A stretch of 64,000 bases of DNA from Pseudomonas sp. FP198 (GTDB lineage: Bacteria; Pseudomonadota; Gammaproteobacteria; Pseudomonadales; Pseudomonadaceae), in assembly GCF_030687895.1 (NCBI RefSeq), contig NZ_CP117452.1, forward strand, positions 2,683,501-2,747,500, given 5' to 3'. This document shows positions 52,453 through 61,294 of the stretch, piece by piece. The notes beneath the pieces were generated by a model. That model was not told the DNA's origin, ran no database searches, and saw only the letters and a program-made list of their open reading frames with translations. A program made the translations under genes and the position numbers. Position 1 is the first letter of the stretch. Each line of letters starts with the position of its first letter.

Positions 52453-54873
52453 TTGAAAGACGACAGAATCCAAACCGTGATCGGCCGCCAGGAAGACTTC
52501 GACCGGGCGTCGGGCAATTTCGCCGAGCGGGCGATTTTCAACCATCGACCGCTGGTAATCCTGCTGTGCCTGCTGGTGACCCTGGTGCTGGGCTGGCAAG
52601 CCACGCGCATCGGTATCAATGCCAGTTACGAGAAGACCATTCCCACCGGGCATCCCTACGTCGCCAACTTCCTGGAGAATCGCAGTGAGTTGAGCGGCCT
52701 GGGCAATTCGCTGCGTATCGCCGTGGAGGTCAGGCAGGGCAGTATTTTCACCAAGGACTATCTCGATACTCTGGCCAGGCTCAATGATGAGCTCTATCTG
52801 CTACCGGGCGTCGACCGCCCCTACATGAAATCGTTATGGACCCCGACCACGCGCTGGACCGCCGTGACGGAGGAGGGGCTCGATGGCGGCACGGTGATCC
52901 CTGACGACTATGATGGTTCGGCCAGCAGCATCGAACAGGTGCGCACCAACGTAGGCCGTTCCGGTGAAGTCGGCCAGTTGGTCGCCGGCAACTACAAGTC
53001 CAGTGTGATCTTCGTGCCGCTGCTGGAGATCAACCCGCAGACGGGCAAGGCGCTGGACTATGGTGAGTTTTCCCGGCAACTGGAGGCGTTGCGAGACAAG
53101 TACCAGACCGACGACCTGCGGATCCATATCACTGGTTTTACCAAGATCGTCGGCGACCTGATCGAGGGAATGACCCAGGTCCTGCTGTTTTTCGTGGTGG
53201 CGGTACTGGTGACGGTGATGGTGCTGTTCGGCTACACCCGTTGTGCGCGCAGCACCCTGGTGGTGGTGACCTGTTCGCTGGCCGCCGTGCTTTGGCAACT
53301 GGGGCTGCTGGCATTGCTCGGTTACGAGCTGGACCCCTACTCGGCACTGGTGCCGTTCCTGGTGTTCGCCATCGGCATGAGCCACGGCGCGCAGAAGATG
53401 AACGGCATCATGCAGGACATCGGCCGGGGCACCCACCGGGTGGTTGCCGCGCGCTATACCTTCCGCCGGCTGTTCGCCGCTGGCATCACTGCCTTGCTCT
53501 GTGATGCGGTGGGCTTTGCGGTGTTGCTGCTGATCAACATCCGGGTGATCCAGGACCTGGCGGTCACCGCCAGCCTCGGGGTGGCGGTGCTGATCTTCAC
53601 CAACCTGATCCTCTTGCCGATCCTGCTCAGCTACATCGGCGTCAGCCCGGCAGCGGCGCAACGCAGCCTGAGTGCGGAAACCACCGAACAGCAAGCGCAG
53701 ATCAAACATCCGCTGTGGCGCGTGCTCGATCTGTTCACCCAGCGGCGCTGGGCCATTGGCGCCATGCTGGCTGGCTTGCTGTTGGCCGCGTCTGGTTTTG
53801 CCGTGAGCCTGCACCTGAAGATCGGCGACCTGGACCCCGGCGCTCCGGAGCTGCGTGCCGACTCGCGCTACAACCTCGATGCGCTGTTCATGACGCAAAA
53901 CTATGCGGCCAGCTCGGACATCTTTGTGGTCATGATCAAGACCCCGGAGGATCAGTGCACCCGTTACGCCAGCCTGTCAGCGGTCGACGCGCTGGCCTGG
54001 CAACTGGAGCAATTGCCCGGCGTGGAATCGACCACCTCGATGGCGGCGCTGAGCAAGATCGCCACGGCCGGGTATAACGAGGGCAATTTCAAATGGTATG
54101 AGCTGATCCCCAACGACGGCGCGCTGGGCGCCGTGCAAACCCGCGCGCCGCGAGAGCTGTTCAACCAGGGCTGCTCGATGCTGTCGCTGTACGTCTACCT
54201 GGCCGATCACAAGGCTGACACCTTGAACCGCGTGGTGGAGGCCAGCGAGCAGTTCATCGCCGGGCATCAGTTGCCAGAGGTCAAGTTCATGCTGGCGGCC
54301 GGCAGTGCGGGGATTGAAGCGGCGACCAATATCGTCGTGAAGAAATCCATGCGCGAGATGCTCTTCTGGGTCTACGGCGCGGTCAGCCTGTTATGCCTGC
54401 TGACGTTCCGCAGCTGGCGCGCCACCCTTTGCGCGATGCTGCCGCTTATGCTCACTTCGATTCTGTGCGAGGCGCTGATGGTGGGGCTGGGCATGGGCGT
54501 CAAAGTCGCGACGCTGCCGGTCATCGCCCTGGGCGTGGGCATCGGCGTCGATTACGCGCTCTATGTGCTCAGCGTGATCCTGGCCCGTATGCGTGCCGGC
54601 GACACCCTGGCGCAGGCGTACTACCAGGCGCTGTTATTCACCGGCAAGGTGGTGTTGCTGACAGGCATGACATTGGCGGTGGCGGTGTCGACCTGGGCTT
54701 TTTCGCCGATCAAGTTCCAGGCCGACATGGGGATTTTGCTGGCCTTCATGTTCCTGGTGAACATGCTTGGCGCCCTGATCCTGCTGCCGGCCCTGGCATG
54801 GTGGCTGTTGCCGCGGAAGGTGTTTGAAAAGAAGCCTGAACTGAGCCGGCGCGAGCGCTGGGTGAGGGGCTGA
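52453..54873 (+). CDS. RND/MMPL-family transporter
   Basis: An 806-residue inner-membrane transporter: TM1 (about 33-52), a periplasmic loop of about 190 residues, a cluster of five TM segments (about 240-395), TM7 (about 430-450), a second loop, and five TM segments (about 635-790). It is shorter than drug RND pumps and no membrane-fusion protein gene lies nearby. The start is TTG 52453 with AGGAG eight bases upstream. The MMPL-type layout suits export or import of lipid-like compounds, and the DUF1302/DUF1329/YCF48 proteins may replace the usual fusion protein. Confidence 0.86.
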   Translation: MKDDRIQTVIGRQEDFDRASGNFAERAIFNHRPLVILLCLLVTLVLGWQATRIGINASYEKTIPTGHPYVANFLENRSELSGLGNSLRIAVEVRQGSIFTKDYLDTLARLNDELYLLPGVDRPYMKSLWTPTTRWTAVTEEGLDGGTVIPDDYDGSASSIEQVRTNVGRSGEVGQLVAGNYKSSVIFVPLLEINPQTGKALDYGEFSRQLEALRDKYQTDDLRIHITGFTKIVGDLIEGMTQVLLFFVVAVLVTVMVLFGYTRCARSTLVVVTCSLAAVLWQLGLLALLGYELDPYSALVPFLVFAIGMSHGAQKMNGIMQDIGRGTHRVVAARYTFRRLFAAGITALLCDAVGFAVLLLINIRVIQDLAVTASLGVAVLIFTNLILLPILLSYIGVSPAAAQRSLSAETTEQQAQIKHPLWRVLDLFTQRRWAIGAMLAGLLLAASGFAVSLHLKIGDLDPGAPELRADSRYNLDALFMTQNYAASSDIFVVMIKTPEDQCTRYASLSAVDALAWQLEQLPGVESTTSMAALSKIATAGYNEGNFKWYELIPNDGALGAVQTRAPRELFNQGCSMLSLYVYLADHKADTLNRVVEASEQFIAGHQLPEVKFMLAAGSAGIEAATNIVVKKSMREMLFWVYGAVSLLCLLTFRSWRATLCAMLPLMLTSILCEALMVGLGMGVKVATLPVIALGVGIGVDYALYVLSVILARMRAGDTLAQAYYQALLFTGKVVLLTGMTLAVAVSTWAFSPIKFQADMGILLAFMFLVNMLGALILLPALAWWLLPRKVFEKKPELSRRERWVRG

Positions 54874-54885
54874 AGCGGTCATCCT

Positions 54886-54973
54886 GTGGGAGCGAGCCTG
54901 CGCGCGAAAGCGGAGCGTCAGTCGGTGAATAGGCTGAGCGTGCAGGCCCCTTCGCGAGCAGGCTCGCTCCCAC
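54886..54973. repeat. REPIN, GTGGGAGCGAGCCTGC family
   Basis: GTGGGAGCGAGCCTGCGCGC at 54886 faces CGCGAGCAGGCTCGCTCCCAC ending at 54973. It lies between convergent genes (RND and MFS); the left copy has one change. Confidence 0.9.
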
Positions 54974-55037
54974 AAAGGAACTTGGCGTAGACCTTTGTCA
55001 TGACCGCCGAAAGTCCGATGTGGGAGCAATAGCTCCG

Positions 55038-56264
55038 TCAGGATTTCTGCGCCACCGGCTCTGCCGTGCCCAACCGTGGCCCGGCCGAGCGGCGGATCAC
55101 GCTGAGGATGGCCAACGTCGCCACCACCAATCCAGGGGAAGTCGCCAGCAACACCGCGGTGGTCCCGCCGCCGGCCGCGAGGATCTGGCCGGCGGCCAAA
55201 GGCCCGGCCACCGAGCCCAGGCGCCCGATGGCAACGGCTGCGCCGACGCCGGTAGCACGTACCGCCGTATGGTAGGAGGGCGGCGCCGAGGCATAAAGCA
55301 CCAGTTGTGCCGCCATGACAAACAACCCGGCGGCAAACCCGGCGATGCCCATCGGCATGATGCCCACCGACAAACCGACCCCGGCCAGGGCGCTCAGCAG
55401 GCCGGCATAGACAAACAGCACTACCTTGACGGCGTTGAAACGGTCAAGCAACAAACCACCGATCAACGACCCCAGGGCCCCGCCGATGTTGAACAGCATC
55501 TGCACCAGGCCGGCCTGGGGTTTGCTGAAACCTTGTTCCACCAGCAAAGAAGGCAGCCAGTTGAGCAGCATGTACATCACCGTCAGGGTGAAGAAATAAC
55601 TCAACCAGAGGCCCAGCGTTGTCAGCCCCCGGCCTTCGCCGAACAGCGCCTGACCGGTCGAACCACGGACCTCGCCTGCGACGTGTCGTATCTGCTTGAA
55701 AGCGCTGGACTCCGGCAGCCACAGCAGCATCAACGGCACCACCAGCAAGGGCGCCAGGCCACCGATGAAGAACGTCATCTGCCAGTGCTCGCCAAAGGTC
55801 ATGGCGACCACTGCCGCCAGCGCGCCACCCAGCGGAACCCCGGCGTACATGACACTGATGGCGGTACCACGGCGCTGTTCGCCCACGGCTTCAGCGCACA
55901 GCGCGATGAGGTTGGGCAGGGCGGCGCCCAGTCCCAGGCCGGTCATGAAGCGCACCAGCAGCAGGCTGGAGAACTGCTCGACATACGCGGTGCCGAGGGA
56001 AAACACGCCGAACAGCAGGACAGCGGCAATCAGGATTTTCTTGCGGCCGATGCGATCGGCAATCCAGCCGCCGAAAAACGCCCCTGGCAGCAGGCCGATG
56101 ATCCCCGCGCTGAAGACCCAGCCCATCATCTTCGGGTCCAGAGCGAAGGTCTGTCGCAAGCCGGCGGCGGCGGTGCCGGCCGATTGAAGATCAAAGCCTT
56201 CGATCAGCGCGACGATGAAACACAGGGCAATGGTCAACGTCGCACGACGCGGCGGATGGTTCAT
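55038..56264 (-). CDS. MFS aromatic-acid importer, AAHS family
   Basis: A 408-residue carrier with twelve predicted transmembrane segments. The signature GFDLQSAGTAA in TM1 and GGWIADRIGRKK in the loop after TM2 match the aromatic acid:H+ symporter family (PcaK, MhpT). It is divergent from an OprD porin and lies in a ferulate region, so it may import hydroxycinnamates such as ferulate or coumarate. Start at 56264 with AGAGGA upstream. Confidence 0.87.
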   Translation of the reverse strand: MNHPPRRATLTIALCFIVALIEGFDLQSAGTAAAGLRQTFALDPKMMGWVFSAGIIGLLPGAFFGGWIADRIGRKKILIAAVLLFGVFSLGTAYVEQFSSLLLVRFMTGLGLGAALPNLIALCAEAVGEQRRGTAISVMYAGVPLGGALAAVVAMTFGEHWQMTFFIGGLAPLLVVPLMLLWLPESSAFKQIRHVAGEVRGSTGQALFGEGRGLTTLGLWLSYFFTLTVMYMLLNWLPSLLVEQGFSKPQAGLVQMLFNIGGALGSLIGGLLLDRFNAVKVVLFVYAGLLSALAGVGLSVGIMPMGIAGFAAGLFVMAAQLVLYASAPPSYHTAVRATGVGAAVAIGRLGSVAGPLAAGQILAAGGGTTAVLLATSPGLVVATLAILSVIRRSAGPRLGTAEPVAQKS

Positions 56265-56330
56265 GGCGAATCCTCTTATTGTTTTTGTCGGGACTGCGGC
56301 TCGGAGGGAACCCTGCAGCGTGGGATTAAG

Positions 56331-56348
56331 ATTAACAAAGCTAACTAA
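56331..56348. promoter_or_regulatory. Candidate operator shared with the ech promoter
   Basis: ATTAACAAAGCTAACTAA matches GTTAATTGACATAACTAA at 58695-58712 at 12 of 18 positions. It lies 67 bases upstream of the MFS start, so the MarR regulator at 58063 could control both transport and breakdown. Confidence 0.4.
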
Positions 56349-56441
56349 AAAATGAATCGCGAGGAGCAAACCCGAAAAATTTTCGGTTTCTCTTGGAAAT
56401 TCAGCAGCTTGATACCCATAGGAGAAACAGTCGCGATATTG

Positions 56442-56456
56442 GTTAATTATATTAAC
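56442..56456. promoter_or_regulatory. Palindrome in the MFS/OprD gap
   Basis: GTTAATTATATTAAC has six-base perfect arms around TAT. It lies 120 bases before the OprD start. The GTTAAT half is shared with the ech region. It may be a MarR operator or an AT-rich -10 region. Confidence 0.4.
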
Positions 56457-56575
56457 GTTCGATTATCGGACATTGCCGATTGACGAAGTACCGGGCCGTT
56501 TCCATTCTCTGTCCGCACAGCCCTCCACTCGGGGCTGCCTCGATAGAAAACAACAACAAAAAGCGGACATCGAAC

Positions 56576-57883
56576 ATGCCAGATATCATCCGGGACGCCC
56601 AGGCGGCGATCCCTGTTTCACCGCTCGTTCACTGGTTGGCCGGAACCGGGCTGAGTCTTCTTTGCAGCGTGGCGCTGGCAGAAGGCTTCATCGACGACAG
56701 CCACGGCACGTTGACCCTGCGAAATTACTACATGGATCGCGATTACAAGGACGACGGCGCCAAGACTGCGGCCCGGGAGTGGGCCCAAGGCGTGTTCATG
56801 AACGTCGAGTCGGGCTTTACCCCCGGTACGCTCGGATTTGGCCTGGATGTACGGGGGCTGCTGGGCATCAAGCTCGATTCCTCGCCGGACCGCAGCGGCA
56901 CTGAACTGCTGCCGGTGTCGAGCAGCGACAAGCGCGCGGCGGATGACTATTCGCGGCTGGGCGTGACCGGCAAGCTGCGTTTCGGGCAAACCACGGTAAA
57001 GACCGGCGATGTCTCGATTTTCCTGCCGTTTGCCTTCGCCAGCCCGTCGCGGCTATTGCCGCAGACCTTTCGCGGGACAACCCTGAGCTCCAAGGACATC
57101 GACGGATTGACGCTGAACACCGGTTACATCGATCGCATCGCCCGGCGCGATTCCACCGATTACCAGCCGATGAGCATCGCCTCGCCCAATCGTCGTTTCA
57201 ACGGCGCGGCGACCTCGTCGCACATGGCGTACGTGGGAGGCGACTATCAGGTCAGCAAGGACCTCGGCCTGCGCATCTACCACGCCGAAGTTGCCGATCT
57301 GTACCAGCAGAGTACCTTCGCATTGCTGCACAACCTGCCATTGGGTGATGGCGTGCTGACCACCGATCTACGGAGTTTTTTCAGCCGCGAGGAGGGCGCC
57401 GCCAAGGCTGGCAAGGTGGATAACCGCAACGTCTCGGCGCTGGTCGGTTATCGCCTGGGCGGGCATCGCGTCAGCCTGGGCTACATGCATTCGAGCGGCG
57501 ATACGGCAACACCGTATGTGTCCGGCACTGAGCTGATGGGCTTGAGTGAAATGACCATGAGCTCGGATTTCCTCAACGCCAAGGAGCGCACCTGGCAAGC
57601 GATCCACGATTATGACTTCGCCGCCGTCGGCGTGCCCGGCCTGCGGACCCGGTTGCGTTACGTGCGTGGCGACCATATCGAGCTGGCGGCCCTCAATGCC
57701 GAGGATCGCAAGGAGCGTGAGTTCCAGATGGAGTTGGGTTATGTGATCCAGAGCGGCCCGCTGAAAAACGTCGGGCTGCTGGCGAGAAAGTCGATCTACC
57801 GGAACGATTTTCCGGGAACGGCGGCGTTTCGCGATGAAAACCAGACCCGGTTCCTGGTGACGTACAGCGTGCCGATCTGGTGA
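56576..57883 (+). CDS. OprD-family outer-membrane porin
   Basis: A 435-residue porin. A signal region covers about 1-36 (HWLAGTGLSLLCSVALA), followed by FIDDSHGTLTLRNYYMDRDYKDDG, the start typical of OprD proteins, and MAYVGGDYQVSKDLGLRIYHAEV. The last residue is Trp (YSVPIW), as expected of a barrel. OprD members admit carboxylates, often aromatic acids such as vanillate, benzoate or hydroxycinnamates. It is divergent from the AAHS importer, so ferulate-type acids are likely. Confidence 0.9.
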   Translation: MPDIIRDAQAAIPVSPLVHWLAGTGLSLLCSVALAEGFIDDSHGTLTLRNYYMDRDYKDDGAKTAAREWAQGVFMNVESGFTPGTLGFGLDVRGLLGIKLDSSPDRSGTELLPVSSSDKRAADDYSRLGVTGKLRFGQTTVKTGDVSIFLPFAFASPSRLLPQTFRGTTLSSKDIDGLTLNTGYIDRIARRDSTDYQPMSIASPNRRFNGAATSSHMAYVGGDYQVSKDLGLRIYHAEVADLYQQSTFALLHNLPLGDGVLTTDLRSFFSREEGAAKAGKVDNRNVSALVGYRLGGHRVSLGYMHSSGDTATPYVSGTELMGLSEMTMSSDFLNAKERTWQAIHDYDFAAVGVPGLRTRLRYVRGDHIELAALNAEDRKEREFQMELGYVIQSGPLKNVGLLARKSIYRNDFPGTAAFRDENQTRFLVTYSVPIW

Positions 57884-57908
57884 TGTAAGGCGGCGATGTT
57901 CAGCTGTT

Positions 57909-58041
57909 GTGGCGAGGGGATTTATCCCCGCTGGGCTGCGCAGCAGCCCCCTTCTATCTGCCGCCTTGATCCGCCTGGTCGATCGAGGCGTCCAGGGGAG
58001 GGACTGCTGCGCAGTCCAGCGGGGATAAATCCCCTCGCCAC
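57909..58041. repeat. REPIN, GAGGGGATTTATCCCC family
   Basis: GTGGCGAGGGGATTTATCCC at 57909 faces its complement ending at 58041, between the convergent porin and MarR genes. Confidence 0.93.
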
Positions 58042-58062
58042 AGAGATAACCGCCAGATTCAT

Positions 58063-58551
58063 TTACTGGTAAACCTTCTTCAGCAACCGCAGCAGTTCCT
58101 CGCGCTCGGCACCATTGAGTGCGGCGGTAGAGTCGAGGTCGCTCTGGGCGGCGATCTGCTTGAGCTCCTTGAGCAGGGTTTCGCCGGTCTTGCTCAGGAA
58201 AATCCCATAGGAGCGCTTGTCCGGCTTGCAGCGCACCCGTACGGCCAGGGCGCGGCTTTCCAGTTTGTTCAACAAGGGCACCACTTGCGGTGGCTCGATG
58301 GCCAGCGCCTTGGCAAGGTCTGCCTGCATCAGGCCGGGGTTCTGGTCGATGATCGCCAGGGCCGAGAACTGGGCCGGTCGCAGGTCGTGGACAGCAAGAC
58401 GGCTGATCAGGTTCTGGAACAGTTTCAACTGCGCGCGACGCAAGGCGTAACCGATCAGGTCATCCAGCGCGGAATCCAGCGGCGCCTGCGTGTCGGTACC
58501 GTCGGCCAGGGGCTCGGCGGCGGCTTCGGCAAGCTTGGAAGACTTGGCCAT
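58063..58551 (-). CDS. ferR: MarR-family regulator of ferulate catabolism (FerR-like)
   Basis: A 162-residue regulator with a winged helix-turn-helix at about 60-125 (QADLAKALAIEPPQVVPLLNKLE and wing CKPDKRSYGIFLSKTG). It is divergent from ech, the standard place of the regulator that responds to feruloyl-CoA or coumaroyl-CoA. I use MAKSSK at 58551; ATG 58563 has GAGG too close. Two short dyads in the gap with ech are candidate targets. Confidence 0.85.
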   Translation of the reverse strand: MAKSSKLAEAAAEPLADGTDTQAPLDSALDDLIGYALRRAQLKLFQNLISRLAVHDLRPAQFSALAIIDQNPGLMQADLAKALAIEPPQVVPLLNKLESRALAVRVRCKPDKRSYGIFLSKTGETLLKELKQIAAQSDLDSTAALNGAEREELLRLLKKVYQ

Positions 58552-58687
58552 CGAAAGGTGCATCCTCAAGGTCAGTGATTAACAAGGCTATCCAGTTTGC
58601 CGGGGTTGCCGCGCGGTGGCTACGGTCGCTGGTATTTTTTGTTCTCCAACCTTGCATCCAGGCCGCCAGGAAAATACAGATAAATCG

Positions 58688-58727
58688 ATTAATAGTTAAT
58701 TGACATAACTAATATTCGAGGTTAGTT
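58688..58727. promoter_or_regulatory. Candidate FerR operators and ech promoter
   Basis: Two dyads: ATTAATAGTTAAT (58688-58700, arms ATTAA/TTAAT) and AACTAA-N9-TTAGTT (58707-58727). A perfect -35 TTGACA (58700-58705) lies between them, so a bound repressor would block the ech promoter. Confidence 0.5.
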
Positions 58728-58765
58728 TTTCTCCATCTTCAGCCAAGAACAAGAGAGCACGCGCC

Positions 58766-59596
58766 ATGAGCAACTACGAAGGTCGCTGGACAACGGTCAA
58801 GGTCGACATCGAGGAAGGCATCGCCTGGGTAACCCTCAATCGCCCGGAAAAACGCAACGCCATGAGCCCGACCCTCAACCGCGAGATGATCGATGTGCTG
58901 GAGACCCTGGAACAGGATCCCGCCGCTGGCGTGCTGGTACTGACCGGTGCGGGGGAGGCCTGGACCGCCGGCATGGACCTCAAGGAATATTTCCGCGAAG
59001 TGGATGCCGGGCCGGAAATCCTCCAGGAAAAAATCCGTCGCGAAGCCTCGCAATGGCAATGGAAACTGCTGCGCATGTACGCCAAGCCGACCATTGCCAT
59101 GGTCAACGGCTGGTGCTTCGGCGGCGGCTTCAGCCCGCTGGTGGCGTGCGACCTGGCGATCTGCGCCGACGAAGCCACCTTCGGCCTTTCGGAAATCAAC
59201 TGGGGCATCCCGCCCGGCAACCTGGTGAGCAAAGCCATGGCCGATACCGTGGGCCATCGTCAATCCCTGTACTACATCATGACCGGCAAGACCTTCGGCG
59301 GGAAAAAAGCCGCCGAGATGGGCCTGGTCAATGAAAGCGTACCGCTCGCGCAACTGCGTGAAGTCACCGTGGAGCTGGCGCGCAACCTGCTGGAGAAAAA
59401 CCCGGTGGTGCTGCGCGCGGCCAAGCATGGTTTCAAGCGTTGCCGCGAGCTGACCTGGGAGCAGAACGAGGACTACCTCTACGCCAAGCTGGACCAGTCG
59501 CGCCTGCTCGACACCGAGGGCGGCCGAGAGCAGGGCATGAAGCAGTTCCTGGACGACAAGAGCATCAAGCCGGGCCTGCAAACCTACAAACGCTGA
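58766..59596 (+). CDS. ech: Feruloyl-CoA hydratase/lyase (enoyl-CoA hydratase family)
   Basis: A 276-residue crotonase-family enzyme that hydrates feruloyl-CoA and cleaves it to vanillin and acetyl-CoA. The residues known from the P. fluorescens enzyme are at identical positions: Ser123 (GGGFSPL), Glu143 (GLSEIN) and Tyr239 (YLYAKL). The oxyanion loop is GAGEAWTAGMDLKEYF. AAGAGAGC is upstream of ATG 58766. It leads the ech-vdh-fcs gene row; p-coumaroyl- and caffeoyl-CoA are usual further substrates. Confidence 0.96.
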   Translation: MSNYEGRWTTVKVDIEEGIAWVTLNRPEKRNAMSPTLNREMIDVLETLEQDPAAGVLVLTGAGEAWTAGMDLKEYFREVDAGPEILQEKIRREASQWQWKLLRMYAKPTIAMVNGWCFGGGFSPLVACDLAICADEATFGLSEINWGIPPGNLVSKAMADTVGHRQSLYYIMTGKTFGGKKAAEMGLVNESVPLAQLREVTVELARNLLEKNPVVLRAAKHGFKRCRELTWEQNEDYLYAKLDQSRLLDTEGGREQGMKQFLDDKSIKPGLQTYKR

Positions 59597-59701
59597 GACG
59601 ACAGCGCGGCGGGCGCCATCGTGGGCCCGCAGGTTGTTCGTCCAAGGCCCTCGGCGCTACTGTGAACGTGTTCCCGATAAAGACAATAAAGAGGAATCAC
59701 C

Positions 59702-61150
59702 ATGCTGGACGTGCCCCTGTTGATTGGCGGCCAGTCGTGCCCGGCCCGCGATGGCCGGACCTTCGAGCGCTGCAACCCGGTGACCGGTGAAGTGGTGTCC
59801 CGCGTGGCCGCCGCCACGCTGGAAGATGCCGACGCCGCCGTGGCCGCCGCACACGCTGCCTTCCCGGCCTGGGCCGCGCTGGCACCCAACGAACGTCGCA
59901 CCCGGCTGTTGCGCGCGGCCGAGCAGTTGCAGGCGCGCAGCGGCGAATTCATTGCCGCCGCTGGCGAAACCGGCGCCATGGCCAACTGGTACGGCTTCAA
60001 TGTGCATCTGGCGGCAAACATGCTGCGCGAAGCCGCCTCCATGACCACGCAAATCAATGGCGAAGTCATCCCTTCGGACGTGCCCGGCAGTTTCGCCATG
60101 GCCTTGCGTCAGCCCTGTGGCGTGGTGTTGGGCATCGCGCCGTGGAACGCCCCGGTCATTCTCGCCACCCGCGCAATCGCCATGCCCCTGGCGTGCGGCA
60201 ACACTGTGGTGCTCAAGGCCTCGGAAGTCAGCCCGGCCGTGCACCGCCTGATCGGCCAGGTGCTGCAGGACGCTGGCCTGGGCGATGGGGTGGTCAATGT
60301 CATCTGCAACGCGCCGGCGGATGCGCCGGCCATTGTCGAGCGCCTGATCGCCAACCCGGCGGTGCGGCGGGTCAACTTCACGGGCTCGACTCATGTGGGG
60401 CGCATCGTCGGCGAACTGTCGGCGCGTCATCTCAAGCCGGCATTGCTGGAGCTGGGCGGCAAGGCACCGCTGCTGGTGCTCGATGACGCCGATCTTGACG
60501 CAGCGGTGCAGGCGGCGGCGTTTGGGGCCTACTTCAACCAGGGCCAGATCTGCATGTCCACCGAGCGCCTGATCGTAGACGCGAGCGTGGCCGATGCCTT
60601 TGTCGCCCGACTGACCGCGAAGATCGCGACCCTGCGCGCCGGCGATCCTGCCGCGGGTGATTCGGTGCTGGGCTCGCTGGTGGACGCCAGCGCCGGACTG
60701 CGCATCAAAGGCCTGATCGACGATGCCCTGGCCAAAGGCGCCAGATTAGTCGCCGGCGGCCAACTGGACGGCAGTATCCTTCAGCCGACCTTGCTCGACG
60801 GCATCACCCCGGACATGCGCCTGTACCGCGAAGAATCCTTCGGACCGGTAGCGGTGTTGCTGCGCGGCGACGGTGACGAAGCGTTGCTGCGCCTGGCCAA
60901 CGATTCCGAGTTCGGCCTGTCGGCGGCGATCTTCAGCCGCGATACCAGCCGCGCCCTGGCGCTGGCCCAACGGATCGAATCCGGCATCTGCCACATCAAT
61001 GGCCCGACCGTGCACGACGAGGCGCAAATGCCTTTTGGCGGGGTCAAGTCCAGCGGCTACGGCAGCTTTGGCGGCAAGGCCGCCATCGAGCATTTCACCC
61101 AGTTGCGCTGGGTGACGATGCAGAACGGCCCACGGCACTACCCGATCTGA
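59702..61150 (+). CDS. vdh: Vanillin dehydrogenase
   Basis: A 482-residue NAD+ aldehyde dehydrogenase turning vanillin into vanillate. The general base is Glu250 (LLELGGKAP) and the nucleophile Cys284 (FNQGQICMS). Length, the N-terminus (DVPLLIGGQSCPARDGRTFERCNP) truncated relative to other ALDHs, and the place between ech and fcs identify it. AGAGGA lies upstream of ATG 59702. Confidence 0.95.
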   Translation: MLDVPLLIGGQSCPARDGRTFERCNPVTGEVVSRVAAATLEDADAAVAAAHAAFPAWAALAPNERRTRLLRAAEQLQARSGEFIAAAGETGAMANWYGFNVHLAANMLREAASMTTQINGEVIPSDVPGSFAMALRQPCGVVLGIAPWNAPVILATRAIAMPLACGNTVVLKASEVSPAVHRLIGQVLQDAGLGDGVVNVICNAPADAPAIVERLIANPAVRRVNFTGSTHVGRIVGELSARHLKPALLELGGKAPLLVLDDADLDAAVQAAAFGAYFNQGQICMSTERLIVDASVADAFVARLTAKIATLRAGDPAAGDSVLGSLVDASAGLRIKGLIDDALAKGARLVAGGQLDGSILQPTLLDGITPDMRLYREESFGPVAVLLRGDGDEALLRLANDSEFGLSAAIFSRDTSRALALAQRIESGICHINGPTVHDEAQMPFGGVKSSGYGSFGGKAAIEHFTQLRWVTMQNGPRHYPI

Positions 61151-61294
61151 AAATCCGTCGCATCGCCGGCGATGGGCCCCCCGCGCCATCGCCCGATGCA
61201 GGCCAGACATGACAATCACAAGGCCGCAGCCAGACGCTGCCACGCTCCGCTCGCGTCAAGCGACCCGAGCGTGCCTTGATGGAGGAGATGCACC

